A DNA stretch of 64,000 nt from Hydrogenedens sp964549105 (GTDB taxonomy: Bacteria; Hydrogenedentota; Hydrogenedentia; Hydrogenedentales; Hydrogenedentaceae), in contig CAZJTZ010000013.1 in assembly GCA_964549105.1 (NCBI GenBank), positions 27,990 through 91,989 of the forward strand, written 5' to 3'. The first letter of the stretch is position 1. Each line of letters opens with the position of its first letter. Below the pieces are notes generated by a model. The model did no database searches, had not been told where the DNA came from, and saw only the letters and a list, made by a program, of their open reading frames with translations. Below, one piece after another: positions 28,325-37,751 of the stretch. The position numbers and the translations under genes were made by a program.

Positions 28325-30658
28325 ATGGACAGAAATTTGCTGAACCATATTGTAAAAAGATTTATATTGTTTCTTGGAATAACATTAATACTTATAGCCA
28401 CTTTTTATCCTATTTGGGTGTGGAATATATGTCCTGAAAATCCCTGTGATTTTTTAATAAGTTCATATTCGCCACAGGTCATTTCAAGAGAAGGTAGAAC
28501 TCTATGGGCAGGATTAAATGAAAAAGAACAATGGTGCTTGCCTGTCCATATCAATAGTGTTTCGCAACATTTAATCCATGCTACCGTAGCCCTTGAAGAC
28601 AAACGATTCTGGCAACATCATGGAGTAGATTTACTTGCGATAGGTCGTGCCATTATTCAAAACATTCATGCGACACGGGCAATATCAGGTGCGTCAACTA
28701 TAACAATGCAAGTGGTAAAACAATATTACCGTCAGAACGGTTATACTGTGCCTGATTCTATATTGGAAAAGTTACATTTCAAGTTTTTGCAGTCAGTTCA
28801 GGCTATTCGACTTGAAAGATACACCACAAAGCGGGAAATACTGCAAGCATATTTAAACAATGTGTCTTACGGTGGAAATCTGGTTGGCGTAGAATCCGCA
28901 GCCTGGCGATATTTTGGCAAAACCACTGAGAATCTGAGTTTGAGTGAAAGTGCTATGCTTGCAGGCATTCCGCAGTCGCCCGAAATATATCGCCCTGATA
29001 AAAACTTATCTCGAAGCCTAAAAAAGATGAGATATGTTTTGCGAAGAATGAATAAGGAAGGTTATATTTCTGGGGAGCAGTATGCAAACGGGATAAAATC
29101 AAGAATACAGGTTGACTTTTATCCCTTTCCCAATCATTGCCAGCACTGGGCAGAAAAAGAGGAACACTTACTAAATGAAAAGAGAACGGTTCACACCTGT
29201 CTGGGATATGATATTCAGTGTCAGGCAGAAGAAATATTAAAACAAAAAGTCCAGCAGTGGACGCCAGAGGTTACTATTGCGTCAGCAATGGTTGTTGATG
29301 TTTCCACAGGAGAGATTCTGGCACGAGTTGGAGGTATATCACAAGATTCAAGGACTCCTGTCAGTTATCTGGATTTCTGTAGTGTGCCTCGTTCTCCCGG
29401 CTCTGCATTAAAGCCTTTTCTATATTGTTTCGCTATGGAAAAGGGACTTTTATTTCCAGAGGAAACACTGTTGGATTCGGATTTTGATACAGGCAGTTAT
29501 TCTCCAAAAAATTTTGATGAGGTTTTTCATGGATTTATTGATGCTACAACTGCATTACGCTATTCACTAAATATCCCGGCAGTTCTTCTCTTGCAGAGGG
29601 TGGGGACAGGTTCGTTTGCAGGTGAGTTGAAAAAATGTGGACTTAATTTCGACAAATATATTCAGAAAGTCAAGGAGCCAGGTTTAGGCTTTGTTTTGGG
29701 AAATTGTGAAGTGAGCATGGAAGAAATGATGAATGCTTATGCCTGTTTAGCAAATGAAGGACAGTTCAAACCGTTAAAGATTTTGAAAGAGGGACAAGAC
29801 GAACAAAGTGTTCAGGTATTAGACCACGGTGCAACCTTAATTTTATATCAAATGATGGAAGGCATGTTGACGGGCGAAGTTGCTCGTGACTCTGCTCGTC
29901 TGTCGCGGGAACCCGTTAGAATATGTTGGAAAACAGGCACTTCCTCAGGACGGAGAGATTCCTGGGCATTTGTGTTCAACAAACACTACCTTGTCGGCGT
30001 ATGGATGGGTAACCCACAGTTTAAGGGAAGTCCCAAGTTAGTAGGTGCTTTAACCGCATACCCTACTGCATGCGAAATATTCCGCTCATTACCTCAAAAG
30101 AAAGGAAGTGAATTTCCTGATTTTCCGACAAAGGATGTAAAACCTATACAGGTCTGTAGTTTGAGCGGGCTGCCTGCAAACCCATATTGCAAATTTAAAA
30201 AACAGGTTTATGTTTCCTCCAATGTCCCGTTGTCCCGGGTATGCGATGTGCATTATTACAATATACAATCAGGACAGGTTCGTGAGCGGTTTCCTTCGCA
30301 AAGTAAAGGCTGGGATTTATCACGAATAGGGTTTGTCCCGAATAGAGGAGGAGAGGCTATTGAAGCAAAAGTAAATTTAAAAATACTAACTCCAGCAGAC
30401 GGCTCAAAATTTGTTTACAGTTCCAATACGACTCAAAATACTCTACAACTCCAAAGTTCAAGAGACAATATACAAACAATCTATTGGTATGTGGACGACC
30501 GATTTTTAGGTGAAAGTTCTGCCGAAAATCTATTACAGTGGAACTTTACCCCAGGAAAACATAAAATCCATTGTTTAGATTTATCAGACAACGACGATAC
30601 TGTATATGTAGAAATAATTCCGCCCGAAAAAATTATAAAAATTGCTAACATAAAATAA
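28325..30658 (+). CDS. pbpC: Penicillin-binding protein 1C
   Basis: The ATG at 28325 lies 7 bp after the A2M stop; an overlapping TTG at 28304 is less likely. The 777-aa product has an N-terminal membrane anchor (about 12-30) and a GT51 glycosyltransferase with catalytic-Glu segment ALEDKRFWQHHGVD (about 89-102) and GASTITMQVVKQ. The transpeptidase has SALK (Ser360-Lys363), SLN (about 414) and KTGTSSG (about 536). A C-terminal BiPBP_C-like beta domain (from about 680) marks the 1C class. It polymerises and crosslinks peptidoglycan, presumably in repair together with the A2M encoded upstream. Confidence 0.94.
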   Translation: MDRNLLNHIVKRFILFLGITLILIATFYPIWVWNICPENPCDFLISSYSPQVISREGRTLWAGLNEKEQWCLPVHINSVSQHLIHATVALEDKRFWQHHGVDLLAIGRAIIQNIHATRAISGASTITMQVVKQYYRQNGYTVPDSILEKLHFKFLQSVQAIRLERYTTKREILQAYLNNVSYGGNLVGVESAAWRYFGKTTENLSLSESAMLAGIPQSPEIYRPDKNLSRSLKKMRYVLRRMNKEGYISGEQYANGIKSRIQVDFYPFPNHCQHWAEKEEHLLNEKRTVHTCLGYDIQCQAEEILKQKVQQWTPEVTIASAMVVDVSTGEILARVGGISQDSRTPVSYLDFCSVPRSPGSALKPFLYCFAMEKGLLFPEETLLDSDFDTGSYSPKNFDEVFHGFIDATTALRYSLNIPAVLLLQRVGTGSFAGELKKCGLNFDKYIQKVKEPGLGFVLGNCEVSMEEMMNAYACLANEGQFKPLKILKEGQDEQSVQVLDHGATLILYQMMEGMLTGEVARDSARLSREPVRICWKTGTSSGRRDSWAFVFNKHYLVGVWMGNPQFKGSPKLVGALTAYPTACEIFRSLPQKKGSEFPDFPTKDVKPIQVCSLSGLPANPYCKFKKQVYVSSNVPLSRVCDVHYYNIQSGQVRERFPSQSKGWDLSRIGFVPNRGGEAIEAKVNLKILTPADGSKFVYSSNTTQNTLQLQSSRDNIQTIYWYVDDRFLGESSAENLLQWNFTPGKHKIHCLDLSDNDDTVYVEIIPPEKIIKIANIK

Positions 30659-30659
30659 A

Positions 30660-32231
30660 CTACCAGTAGGTATAAAAGAGGGATTCTGTTAGCACGGTTT
30701 GAAAGATTAGGAAGGTTGAGACGATTATCATAAGGTTTGGGTTATCCTTTGATTTGGTTTCCCAGTAACGAAGGGCAGGTATTAGAAAAAATGGGAAGAT
30801 ATATAGAGCAGAACGTTCCCCTTCACCAGGTGCAATATATGCAATATCTAATACAAGCAAGGTCGCAAAGAATAAAAAATATTCCAACAAGTCATGTTTT
30901 TTTGTTGTTTTTATTTGAACTAGAAAACCAAAAAATATAGGAATCCCTGTAAAATAAATCCATGACCAGGGGGTAAAGAGTTTAAACCACCCTAAGGAAT
31001 ATCGAGGTGCAATGGATTGCAATGCCATCATATCTTCATCGAACATTTTTCTTGCCTGGAAAAATACCTGTATGGGTTTGTAGTCTGTAAAAAAGCAAAG
31101 GATAAAATAGAAAAGGAAGAAGCCTATTAACATGGATAAAGATAATAGAAATAGTCTTAAAAAAGTCATTCGCCGTTCATACAAAAATAAAAGTCCACGA
31201 AAAACAAAATAAATTCCAATGGATAATAAAGTAAACTTAAAAAGGGATAGGATTGCAAACAGAATCCCTGCAAAAAATATAGAAAAAAGGGAATGGCTGT
31301 TTAATGATTTTTCAAAACTCCATAAGGACAGAAAGAGAAAAGGCATATACAAAATTTCAGTGGAAGTGGCACAGAACAAAACTAATGATGGGATAAGGGT
31401 ATATAAAAATGTCCCTTCGATGGCTGTTTTAGTCTGGTGGTTCGATAATTCTTTAATCCACAAGAACAGGGGAAAAATGGCTAACCCCCCAAACAATACT
31501 GTAAAAATGGAGAGAGAAAATGGTGATTTTCCAACGAAATAGGAAGATAGCCAGAGCAAGGATAACGGTCCCGGCGGAGCCAGTCTCGCATGTAGAGATA
31601 GGTAAGACTGAATTTCATGGTAACGGTTGAACAGTTCATAAATACTTTTAGTAATGCCAATATCACCAATGTATTCATATTTTGCCCGTTGATAAGGTTG
31701 GGAGATAGCATCTATTCCACCTCGAATTGTGGCTACTTCAAATGACAGAAAAATGTAAAATAGGTATATCCCTATAAGTAGAATCAAGATGCTTTTAGTT
31801 CTTTCTATCTTTTTGTTAAAGCATATATTCGTTAAGTAAGGAAGGCAAGAAATTGTAGTTAAAAATATAATAAGTTCATATATAAACTGTATAGAAAAAT
31901 CTTTTGTATGAAGGAAATAGAAAAGAATATATAAAACAGATAATATAGAGATTATCAGAGTTTTGTAAGATAATTTGTTAGTGTAGTATATTAAAATTGT
32001 GCTTACTAATATAAAGAAAGGTAATTGTAAGGAGGAGAAGCATGAAAGGTGTATAGGCTTCCAGAGAGCATAGAAAGGAGTAATATGTCTGTAAATAGGT
32101 TCAATGCCTATTGAATAGGCTATAAGCATAACAAAAAAATTGAGTAAGAGGAAAGAAATAAAAGTACACAAATAAAAGATAGATGTTTTCTGTTCTTTAT
32201 CCTGGCTGATGTTTATTTTGTTGCTAATCAT
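30660..32231 (-). CDS. Polytopic membrane protein, probable GT-C-fold glycosyltransferase
   Basis: The 523-aa protein has at least ten hydrophobic helices. The first large loop contains GGIDAISQPYQRAKYEYIGD, and HARLAPPGPLSLLWLSSYF (about 214-232) recalls the HPPLyP/HpP loops of ArnT/PMT-like lipid-linked sugar transferases. The catalytic acidic residue usually sits in the first loop, and I cannot assign it confidently. Donor and acceptor are unknown. It is convergent with pbpC with no gap (stops 1 bp apart) and divergent from the TolA-like gene. A membrane protein of another class is possible. Confidence 0.55.
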   Translation of the reverse strand: MISNKINISQDKEQKTSIFYLCTFISFLLLNFFVMLIAYSIGIEPIYRHITPFYALWKPIHLSCFSSLQLPFFILVSTILIYYTNKLSYKTLIISILSVLYILFYFLHTKDFSIQFIYELIIFLTTISCLPYLTNICFNKKIERTKSILILLIGIYLFYIFLSFEVATIRGGIDAISQPYQRAKYEYIGDIGITKSIYELFNRYHEIQSYLSLHARLAPPGPLSLLWLSSYFVGKSPFSLSIFTVLFGGLAIFPLFLWIKELSNHQTKTAIEGTFLYTLIPSLVLFCATSTEILYMPFLFLSLWSFEKSLNSHSLFSIFFAGILFAILSLFKFTLLSIGIYFVFRGLLFLYERRMTFLRLFLLSLSMLIGFFLFYFILCFFTDYKPIQVFFQARKMFDEDMMALQSIAPRYSLGWFKLFTPWSWIYFTGIPIFFGFLVQIKTTKKHDLLEYFLFFATLLVLDIAYIAPGEGERSALYIFPFFLIPALRYWETKSKDNPNLMIIVSTFLIFQTVLTESLFYTYW

Positions 32232-32407
32232 TTTTATCTTTTTATGGTTGATATGCGTTTATAAATAAAGCCTTTTCTCTATATAAATCTTGTCAAATAA
32301 TATTAGAACTTTTTTATTCGTAATAATATAAATAAATAGTAAGGGAACAAATAAAAAGACCTATTATGGTATTATAATGACTTCAAAGAGGGAAAGTAAT
32401 AATAAAA

Positions 32408-33262
32408 ATGCAATGGATATATCAAGAATATTGGAAGAAGAATGAAGATTCGAAAAGAATAAGAAAAGCCTTTTTCTTTTCAATACTTCTACATATAGTT
32501 ATTTTTCTTCCATTTTATTTTTACAAGATTCATTCACCAGAACCCATTCCACTTGTTTTTCAGGTGTCATTGGATAGTTCTGTGACTAATGATTCGACGG
32601 CTCAAGTGACTCCACCAAAGTCCCAGAAGCCAGAACCACCGAAGCCAGAACCACCCAAACCAGAACCACCCAAACCGGAGCCGCCTAAGCCTGAACCCCC
32701 TAAACCCGAACCAAAGGTAGAACCCCCTAAGCCCGAACCTCAGAAACCCGAGCCTAAGGTAGAGTCGCCCAAACCCGAGCCTAAACCAAAACAGGAGAAA
32801 AAACAACCAGAAAAAAAGCCAGAATCGCCAAAGCCACAGCCAAAGCCACAGCCAAAACCTCCTGAACCTAAAAAAGAATCATCTCCGCCTCCGACGAAAC
32901 AGGACCCTGTTCAGGAACCGCAAACTGTTACTCCTTCTACGGGACCCAAGGCACAAGTCGCTAACCTTTTGCCACCGGAATTAGAATGGTGGGCAAGGCA
33001 GGTTCAGAGGAAAATTGAAGATGTCTGGGTCGTTCCGAGTGGAATTAAAATTGATAATGAAAACAATGTTGCTGAAGTTTCTTTTTGGATAAATAGGAAT
33101 GGGGAATTAATAGACCAACCAGAAGTTACAAAAGAGGCAAGTGACCCTGTCCTGGCAGAATCGGGGGTACAGGCGATATTGCTTGCTGCTCCCTTCCCTC
33201 GTTTTCCTGATAGTTTTGACAAGGATGAACAGTTAATAGTTTATTCTTTTTCTTTGCAGTAA
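32408..33262 (+). CDS. TolA/TonB-like energy-transducer protein
   Basis: In this 284-aa protein a cytoplasmic N-terminus is followed by one transmembrane helix (about 22-42). A long periplasmic Pro/Lys/Glu spacer of PKPEP repeats (about 72-165) and a C-terminal domain of about 95 residues come next (WWARQVQRKIEDVWVVPSG, EVSFWINRNGELIDQPEV), matching the TonB/TolA C-terminal fold. Because tolB follows by about 100 bp, a TolA-like role in outer-membrane constriction is more likely than siderophore-type TonB. ExbB/TolQ and ExbD/TolR partners are not in the window. GAGGGAAAG lies upstream of the ATG. Confidence 0.82.
   Translation: MQWIYQEYWKKNEDSKRIRKAFFFSILLHIVIFLPFYFYKIHSPEPIPLVFQVSLDSSVTNDSTAQVTPPKSQKPEPPKPEPPKPEPPKPEPPKPEPPKPEPKVEPPKPEPQKPEPKVESPKPEPKPKQEKKQPEKKPESPKPQPKPQPKPPEPKKESSPPPTKQDPVQEPQTVTPSTGPKAQVANLLPPELEWWARQVQRKIEDVWVVPSGIKIDNENNVAEVSFWINRNGELIDQPEVTKEASDPVLAESGVQAILLAAPFPRFPDSFDKDEQLIVYSFSLQ
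32618..32800 (+). repeat. PKPEP-type tandem coding repeats in the TolA/TonB-like gene
   Basis: About ten degenerate 15-bp units encode KPEPP/PKPEP, forming an extended periplasmic spacer. Synonymous variation between units (CCACCC, CCGCCT, CCCCCT) shows that the array is not a very recent expansion. Confidence 0.88.
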
Positions 33263-33368
33263 ACAGAAAAAAGACCGTTTTTCAAAGGGGTATTTATGTA
33301 ATCCCTATTAAGTTTAGATTATAATATCTTTCAATTAATAACGGATTAATTTAATGAGGAGTATTAAA

Positions 33369-34694
33369 ATGCAAAAAAGATTTTTTATTTATATGCTATT
33401 GCTTTTCTCTTTGTTCATAACAATCTTTCCTGTCGCAAATGCACAAGATGCCATCCGAATCCAATCTGTTCGAGGAGTAGATAGAAGAATTTTAATAGCA
33501 ATTCCTCCTTTTTGTCCTGATACTCCGGATTTAAGTGGCGTTGCAGTAGAGTTATCCCAGGTTATGGCTTTTGATTTAGAATTTTCAGGTCTTTTCCTTA
33601 TATTGCCGAGAGAATTATATCCTACTGGTTTTATTGCCTTAGACAAAGATATAGCGACCTTAAATTTTGAAGCATGGCGCACTACGAAAGCCGAATTTTT
33701 ATTGTATGGATTGGTTAAGAAAGAGGGTGGAAAATATCTATGTCAATTTCGATTATTGGACCTTGCTTCGAACAATCAAGTCGTTGGGAAAGAAGTTCGT
33801 GTTGATGTTTCTAATGCTCGTTTAGCTTCGCACCGTTTTTCCGAAGAGGTTATTGGTTATGTTGATGGTATTCCGGGTGTAGGGACAAGTCAAATCTGTT
33901 TTGCTGGAATTAAGGGTAAAAACAAAGAAATTTTCATATCAGATTACGACGGTGCAAATTTAAAACAAATTACAGAACATGGTTCAATCTCCATAAAACC
34001 GAAAATTTCCCCTGATGGGACTAAAATTGCCTATTTGTCATATAAAGACCGATATTCTTTCTTATACATTTTTGACCGTTTAACAGGAAAAGTAACCCCA
34101 TTATCAAAAGAGGTAGGGTTAAACTCGTCTCCATCCTGGTTTCCCGATGGGAAGCAGTTAGCCATGACTTTAAGTAAAGATGCTAACATGGAAATCTATA
34201 TCCGCAATATGAATGGAAGTGACCCGAGGAAAATTACAAAAAACAAAGATGCAGATACATCTCCCTCTATCTCTCCAGATGGCTCAAAAATGGTGTTTGT
34301 AAGTGACCGAGGTGGAAATCCGCAAATTTATCTTATGGGAGTAGATGGGAGCGAGCCGCGCCGAATTTCATATCAGGGAGGTAATTCTTATGACCCGGCC
34401 TGGTCGCCTGATGGGAAAACGATTGCTTATGTTGTAGAGCAAAAAGGGGAAGGTTTTGAAATTTATATTATGGATGTTGATGGTTCTAATCCCCGCAGAT
34501 TAACAAATTCTTATGGAAATAACGAATCTCCTACCTGGTCGCCAGACTCGCGTCATTTGATGTTTTGTTCCACAAGAAATGGTCGTTGGGAATTGTGGAC
34601 TGTTAATGTGAAGACAGGAGAAGAACGACGCGTTCCTAATCTAAATATGGAATGTCAGGGTCCATCCTGGGGACCACGCTTACAAAGTGATTAA
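33369..34694 (+). CDS. tolB: Tol-Pal system beta-propeller protein TolB
   Basis: I choose the ATG at 33369 because AGGAG (33357-33361) is correctly spaced for it; the ATG at 33354 overlaps that site. The 441-aa product has a signal peptide ending ANAQD, an N-terminal alpha/beta domain (IAIPPFCPDTPD) and a six-bladed propeller with repeats such as PKISPDGTKIAYLSYKD, PSISPDGSKMVFVSDRGG and PAWSPDGKTIAYV. Periplasmic TolB links Pal to the Tol complex and outer-membrane integrity. It follows the TolA-like gene; Pal, TolQ and TolR are absent here, and smpB follows 28 bp later. Confidence 0.95.
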   Translation: MQKRFFIYMLLLFSLFITIFPVANAQDAIRIQSVRGVDRRILIAIPPFCPDTPDLSGVAVELSQVMAFDLEFSGLFLILPRELYPTGFIALDKDIATLNFEAWRTTKAEFLLYGLVKKEGGKYLCQFRLLDLASNNQVVGKEVRVDVSNARLASHRFSEEVIGYVDGIPGVGTSQICFAGIKGKNKEIFISDYDGANLKQITEHGSISIKPKISPDGTKIAYLSYKDRYSFLYIFDRLTGKVTPLSKEVGLNSSPSWFPDGKQLAMTLSKDANMEIYIRNMNGSDPRKITKNKDADTSPSISPDGSKMVFVSDRGGNPQIYLMGVDGSEPRRISYQGGNSYDPAWSPDGKTIAYVVEQKGEGFEIYIMDVDGSNPRRLTNSYGNNESPTWSPDSRHLMFCSTRNGRWELWTVNVKTGEERRVPNLNMECQGPSWGPRLQSD

Positions 34695-34722
34695 TATTAT
34701 ATGGCAATAAGGGTTTAATTTT

Positions 34723-35190
34723 ATGCCACGGCAAAGTGGAGAAAAACTCATTGTGCAGAATCGCAGGGCTCATTTCGATTATGAGATTCTTGAACGATAT
34801 GAAGCAGGTATAGCGTTAAAAGGGACAGAAGTAAAGTCTCTTCGGACATCAGGAAGTATGTCAATACAAGATGCGTATGTTGACTATGAAGATGAGGAAT
34901 TGTCTCTTGTAAATTCTTACATACGTCCTTACGAACAAGGGAATATTTTGAATCATGAACCTCATCGTCCGAGAAAACTATTACTCCATAAACACGAAAT
35001 TTTCCAGTTAGGTAAACAAATAAGAGAAAAAGGCTTGACCTTAATTCCATTGAGAGTATACTTTAAAAATGGTTTAGTCAAGGTAGAAATTGGTCTTTGC
35101 CGTGGTAAAAAACTTATTGATAAACGAGAAAAAATAGAACAGAGAGAAACAGAAAGAGAAATGGAAAGGATTATAAAAAGGCTTCGGTAA
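34723..35190 (+). CDS. smpB: SsrA-binding protein SmpB
   Basis: The 155-aa protein matches SmpB end to end: QNRRAHFDYEILERYEAGI, ALKGTEVKSLR (tmRNA-binding loop), DAYVDYEDEELSLVNSYI and the basic C-terminal tail GKKLIDKREKIEQRETERE that enters the ribosomal A site. It rescues stalled ribosomes with tmRNA. I searched the flanks for the tmRNA gene and did not find one in this window. It is co-directional with tolB and with the unknown gene that begins 41 bp downstream. Confidence 0.96.
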   Translation: MPRQSGEKLIVQNRRAHFDYEILERYEAGIALKGTEVKSLRTSGSMSIQDAYVDYEDEELSLVNSYIRPYEQGNILNHEPHRPRKLLLHKHEIFQLGKQIREKGLTLIPLRVYFKNGLVKVEIGLCRGKKLIDKREKIEQRETEREMERIIKRLR

Positions 35191-35231
35191 CCCTCTTTGA
35201 ATAGTAAGTAGATATAAATGGAGAATGTGTT

Positions 35232-35603
35232 ATGGATAAAGATGAGCAGAAAAAAATGAATCCAGCGCTATGGGAACCAAGTGATTTTTGGCTAAACTAT
35301 GTAGGGAATATGCCACCAGCGGCATTTTTAAAAATCTCAGGCGTCTATAGTCCATTTCGCGCAGTGGAAAAACATTTAAAAAAGTTATCTACCTTTTATG
35401 GCATTGTAAGATATAACACATGGAAAGAAACTTTTAGCCGGCCATTGCAATTTACATTTGAAGAAGTCTACTGTGGCATTATTGCTTATCTTAAAGAAAC
35501 AGAAGATGACTGGAGGCAGGAGTGGAAGGAATTTTGGCTTGCTACAGATGACATTGAACCACTAAACAATAATAGTGCTGATACAATAGCACCTGAGAAT
35601 TAA
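35232..35603 (+). CDS. Hypothetical protein, Trp/Phe-rich, between smpB and a DUF434 gene
   Basis: The 123-aa protein has no signal peptide or membrane helix, and I recognise no family. It is rich in Trp and Phe (DFWLNYVG, DDWRQEWKEFWLATDD) and predicted mostly helical with an acidic C-terminus. It lies 16 bp before the DUF434 gene and 41 bp after smpB, so it probably belongs to this transcription unit. Protein-like codon use supports it as a real gene. Confidence 0.65.
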   Translation: MDKDEQKKMNPALWEPSDFWLNYVGNMPPAAFLKISGVYSPFRAVEKHLKKLSTFYGIVRYNTWKETFSRPLQFTFEEVYCGIIAYLKETEDDWRQEWKEFWLATDDIEPLNNNSADTIAPEN

Positions 35604-35619
35604 ATATTAAGAATTTAAT

Positions 35620-36348
35620 ATGACGCAACAACGGCATAGAGGGAAAAACCCAGAAGATGAAAGATTATTTATACCCAACCAGATGCCGACCTTAAAAAAA
35701 GCAGTGGTAGACCTTTCCTATCTTTATACCCGAAACTATTCAGAAAAAGCAGCGATAAAAATTGTGGGAGACCATTACCAATTAAAAAGCCGACAAAGGG
35801 TTGCTGTCCAACGAGCCGCCTGTTCAGATTTGTCTTTACACAATCGTCTTAAAAGTGAGATTGGTAATAAGCCATTAAAAGGAAAAAATTTTCTTATTGA
35901 TGGGTATAATTTATTGATTACGGTGGAAAGCCTATTGTCAGGTGGAATTTTAATCTGTGGAAGAGATGGTTGTATCCGGGACATGGCAAGTTTGCATGGG
36001 TCTTATCACAAGGTTGAGGAAACACTCCCTGCTCTGAAATGGATAGGAGAAAACCTTTCTGCTTATGAACCGTCTAATGTCCGTTGGTTTCTTGACAAAC
36101 CCATTTCCAATAGTAAAAGATTGGCTCAATTGTTGAAAGACTTATCTAACGAATACAGATGGTCCTGGAATGCAGAGGTAGTTGATAATCCTGATACCGT
36201 AATTGTAAGTCAAGAAGGGATTGTAATTTCCTCAGACAGTTGGATTCTCGATAGAGCCTTCATCTGGCTCAACTTTGTATATCGCTGTGTCAAATCACAA
36301 ATCAATAATCTCTGGATACTCGATTTCTCTGAGCCATTAACGGATTAA
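35620..36348 (+). CDS. DUF434-family protein with PIN-like C-terminal part
   Basis: In this 242-aa protein the N-terminal about 60 residues (LKKAVVDLSYLYTRNYSEKA, KSRQRVAVQRAACSD) match DUF434. The following part (LIDGYNLLITVESLLSGG, CIRDMASLHGSYHKVEETL) matches the associated DUF5616, whose LIDGYN...D pattern resembles NYN/PIN nuclease folds. The family is spread among archaea and scattered bacteria and has no known function. An RNA- or nucleotide-related role is only inference. It lies 16 bp downstream of the Trp-rich hypothetical gene. Confidence 0.8.
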   Translation: MTQQRHRGKNPEDERLFIPNQMPTLKKAVVDLSYLYTRNYSEKAAIKIVGDHYQLKSRQRVAVQRAACSDLSLHNRLKSEIGNKPLKGKNFLIDGYNLLITVESLLSGGILICGRDGCIRDMASLHGSYHKVEETLPALKWIGENLSAYEPSNVRWFLDKPISNSKRLAQLLKDLSNEYRWSWNAEVVDNPDTVIVSQEGIVISSDSWILDRAFIWLNFVYRCVKSQINNLWILDFSEPLTD

Positions 36349-36408
36349 ACTCACCCAGGGAATTCTCAAAATCGCCAATGCCAATATTATATGATTTTGT
36401 ATAGTGTT

Positions 36409-37710
36409 TTAACTGTTCACATAATTGTCTACGGATTGGCGAAGGGTTTTCATAATCCAATTTCGTTTGGTATCATCTGTTTCTAATAAGGTAATACGGA
36501 AGCCAGGATAATTGGACTGGAAACCACTAAGGGGAACAACGACAATCCCTGTGGAACCCATAAGGTAATACACAAACCGTTTATCTGGGGGTGCATTTTC
36601 TACAATGCTTTCTATATACTCCTTTACCTTTTTGTTTTCAATAGGTAAGGTCTGATGACTATTCAGAACATCCTCTTTAAACATAATTGTTCCATAGAAA
36701 GCACCTCCAGGCCTATTCAAAACAATATGTGGGCAACCACGGAAAGTGTCCATAAGTTCATTTGCACGAGAATTAAACATTGAGGCACGCTGACGAAGAT
36801 GTTCAGGATACCGTGAATCTCCCATAACTCTGGGAATAACCATTTGTGGAAATGTAGTGGAACACACCTCTAATCGTTTTGCAGCAAGAAGACTATCCAC
36901 ATATTCAGAAAAATTAGAATCCTTTTTGCGATTCAGAACTTCAATCCAGCCACATCTTGCACCGGGCCATGGGAACTCTTTGCTGATTCCACGCATAGCA
37001 ATACCCGGAACATCTTCAATCCATTGACTCAAATGTATTTTCGGATAGCCAGGGAAAACAATGTGGCTATATATTTCATCTGTAATAACAAACAAATCAT
37101 ATTCACGAGCAATTTTTAGTATTTCTTCGAGAACGCTTCGAGGGTAAACGGCTCCTGTAGGATTGTCAGGAGATAGCAGCAGAATTCCAGCAATAGAATC
37201 GTTATACTTGACCTTGTTTCTTAAATCGTAAAGGTCAGGCATCCAACTATTGTATGGGTCTAATTTGTATGTAAGATGGTTATAGCCGGAATGCGCGGCT
37301 TCGGCAGACGAATGGGTGCTGTATGCTGGGGAAGGACCCAATACCCTGGCTTCACGTTTTAAGAAACCATATACCTTGGCTACGGCATCGCCAATTCCAT
37401 TAAAAAAGATTATATCGTTAGGTGAGATTTTTGTTCCGCCACTACGCTGGTTAATCATTTCCGTAAGAAAAACGCGTGTTTCAGGCACACCTGCCGTATC
37501 ACAGTAACCATAGGTGCGGGAATCATCAATCGTTTCATGAACAATTTCTTTAATCCAGGGAGCAATTTCCTCGCCCTTTTCAATCGGGTCACCGATGTTT
37601 TCCCATGTAATAGGTTGACCTAACTCCTTTACTTTATTTGCAATGGCTACAATTTCTCTGATTTCGTAACTTAAATTACGAGCGCCTTCATGAACAATAT
37701 TTCTACGCAT
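36409..37710 (-). CDS. PLP-dependent class I/II aminotransferase
   Basis: The 433-aa fold-type I aminotransferase has PDNPTG (Asn183), DEIYSH (Asp211, Tyr214) and the Schiff-base lysine in RGISKEFPWPGARCGW (Lys244), plus RITLLE near the C-terminus with the carboxylate-binding Arg. The sequence falls in the COG0436 group (aspartate/alanine aminotransferase-like), and the SKEFPWPGARCGWIEV form is typical of a subgroup annotated as alanine or uncharacterised aminotransferases. Substrate cannot be fixed from sequence. It is convergent with the DUF434 gene. Confidence 0.88.
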   Translation of the reverse strand: MRRNIVHEGARNLSYEIREIVAIANKVKELGQPITWENIGDPIEKGEEIAPWIKEIVHETIDDSRTYGYCDTAGVPETRVFLTEMINQRSGGTKISPNDIIFFNGIGDAVAKVYGFLKREARVLGPSPAYSTHSSAEAAHSGYNHLTYKLDPYNSWMPDLYDLRNKVKYNDSIAGILLLSPDNPTGAVYPRSVLEEILKIAREYDLFVITDEIYSHIVFPGYPKIHLSQWIEDVPGIAMRGISKEFPWPGARCGWIEVLNRKKDSNFSEYVDSLLAAKRLEVCSTTFPQMVIPRVMGDSRYPEHLRQRASMFNSRANELMDTFRGCPHIVLNRPGGAFYGTIMFKEDVLNSHQTLPIENKKVKEYIESIVENAPPDKRFVYYLMGSTGIVVVPLSGFQSNYPGFRITLLETDDTKRNWIMKTLRQSVDNYVNS

Positions 37711-37751
37711 ATAAACCTCTTGTGGAAAAATAGACTTCTTCTATTGAAAAA

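Noticed and set aside
30737..31542. Two plus-strand ORFs (67 and 107 codons) under the multi-pass membrane gene
   Set aside because: They are antisense shadows; the minus-strand frame is open over 523 codons with clear membrane-helix periodicity.
32567..32806. Minus-strand ORF rich in Phe, Arg and Leu
   Set aside because: It is the complement of the PKPEP repeat region; the composition is explained by the repeats.
34694..35232. Possible tmRNA gene near smpB
   Set aside because: The flanks contain no GGGG-start, alanine-acceptor ends or tag ORF; the space is filled by smpB and short gaps.
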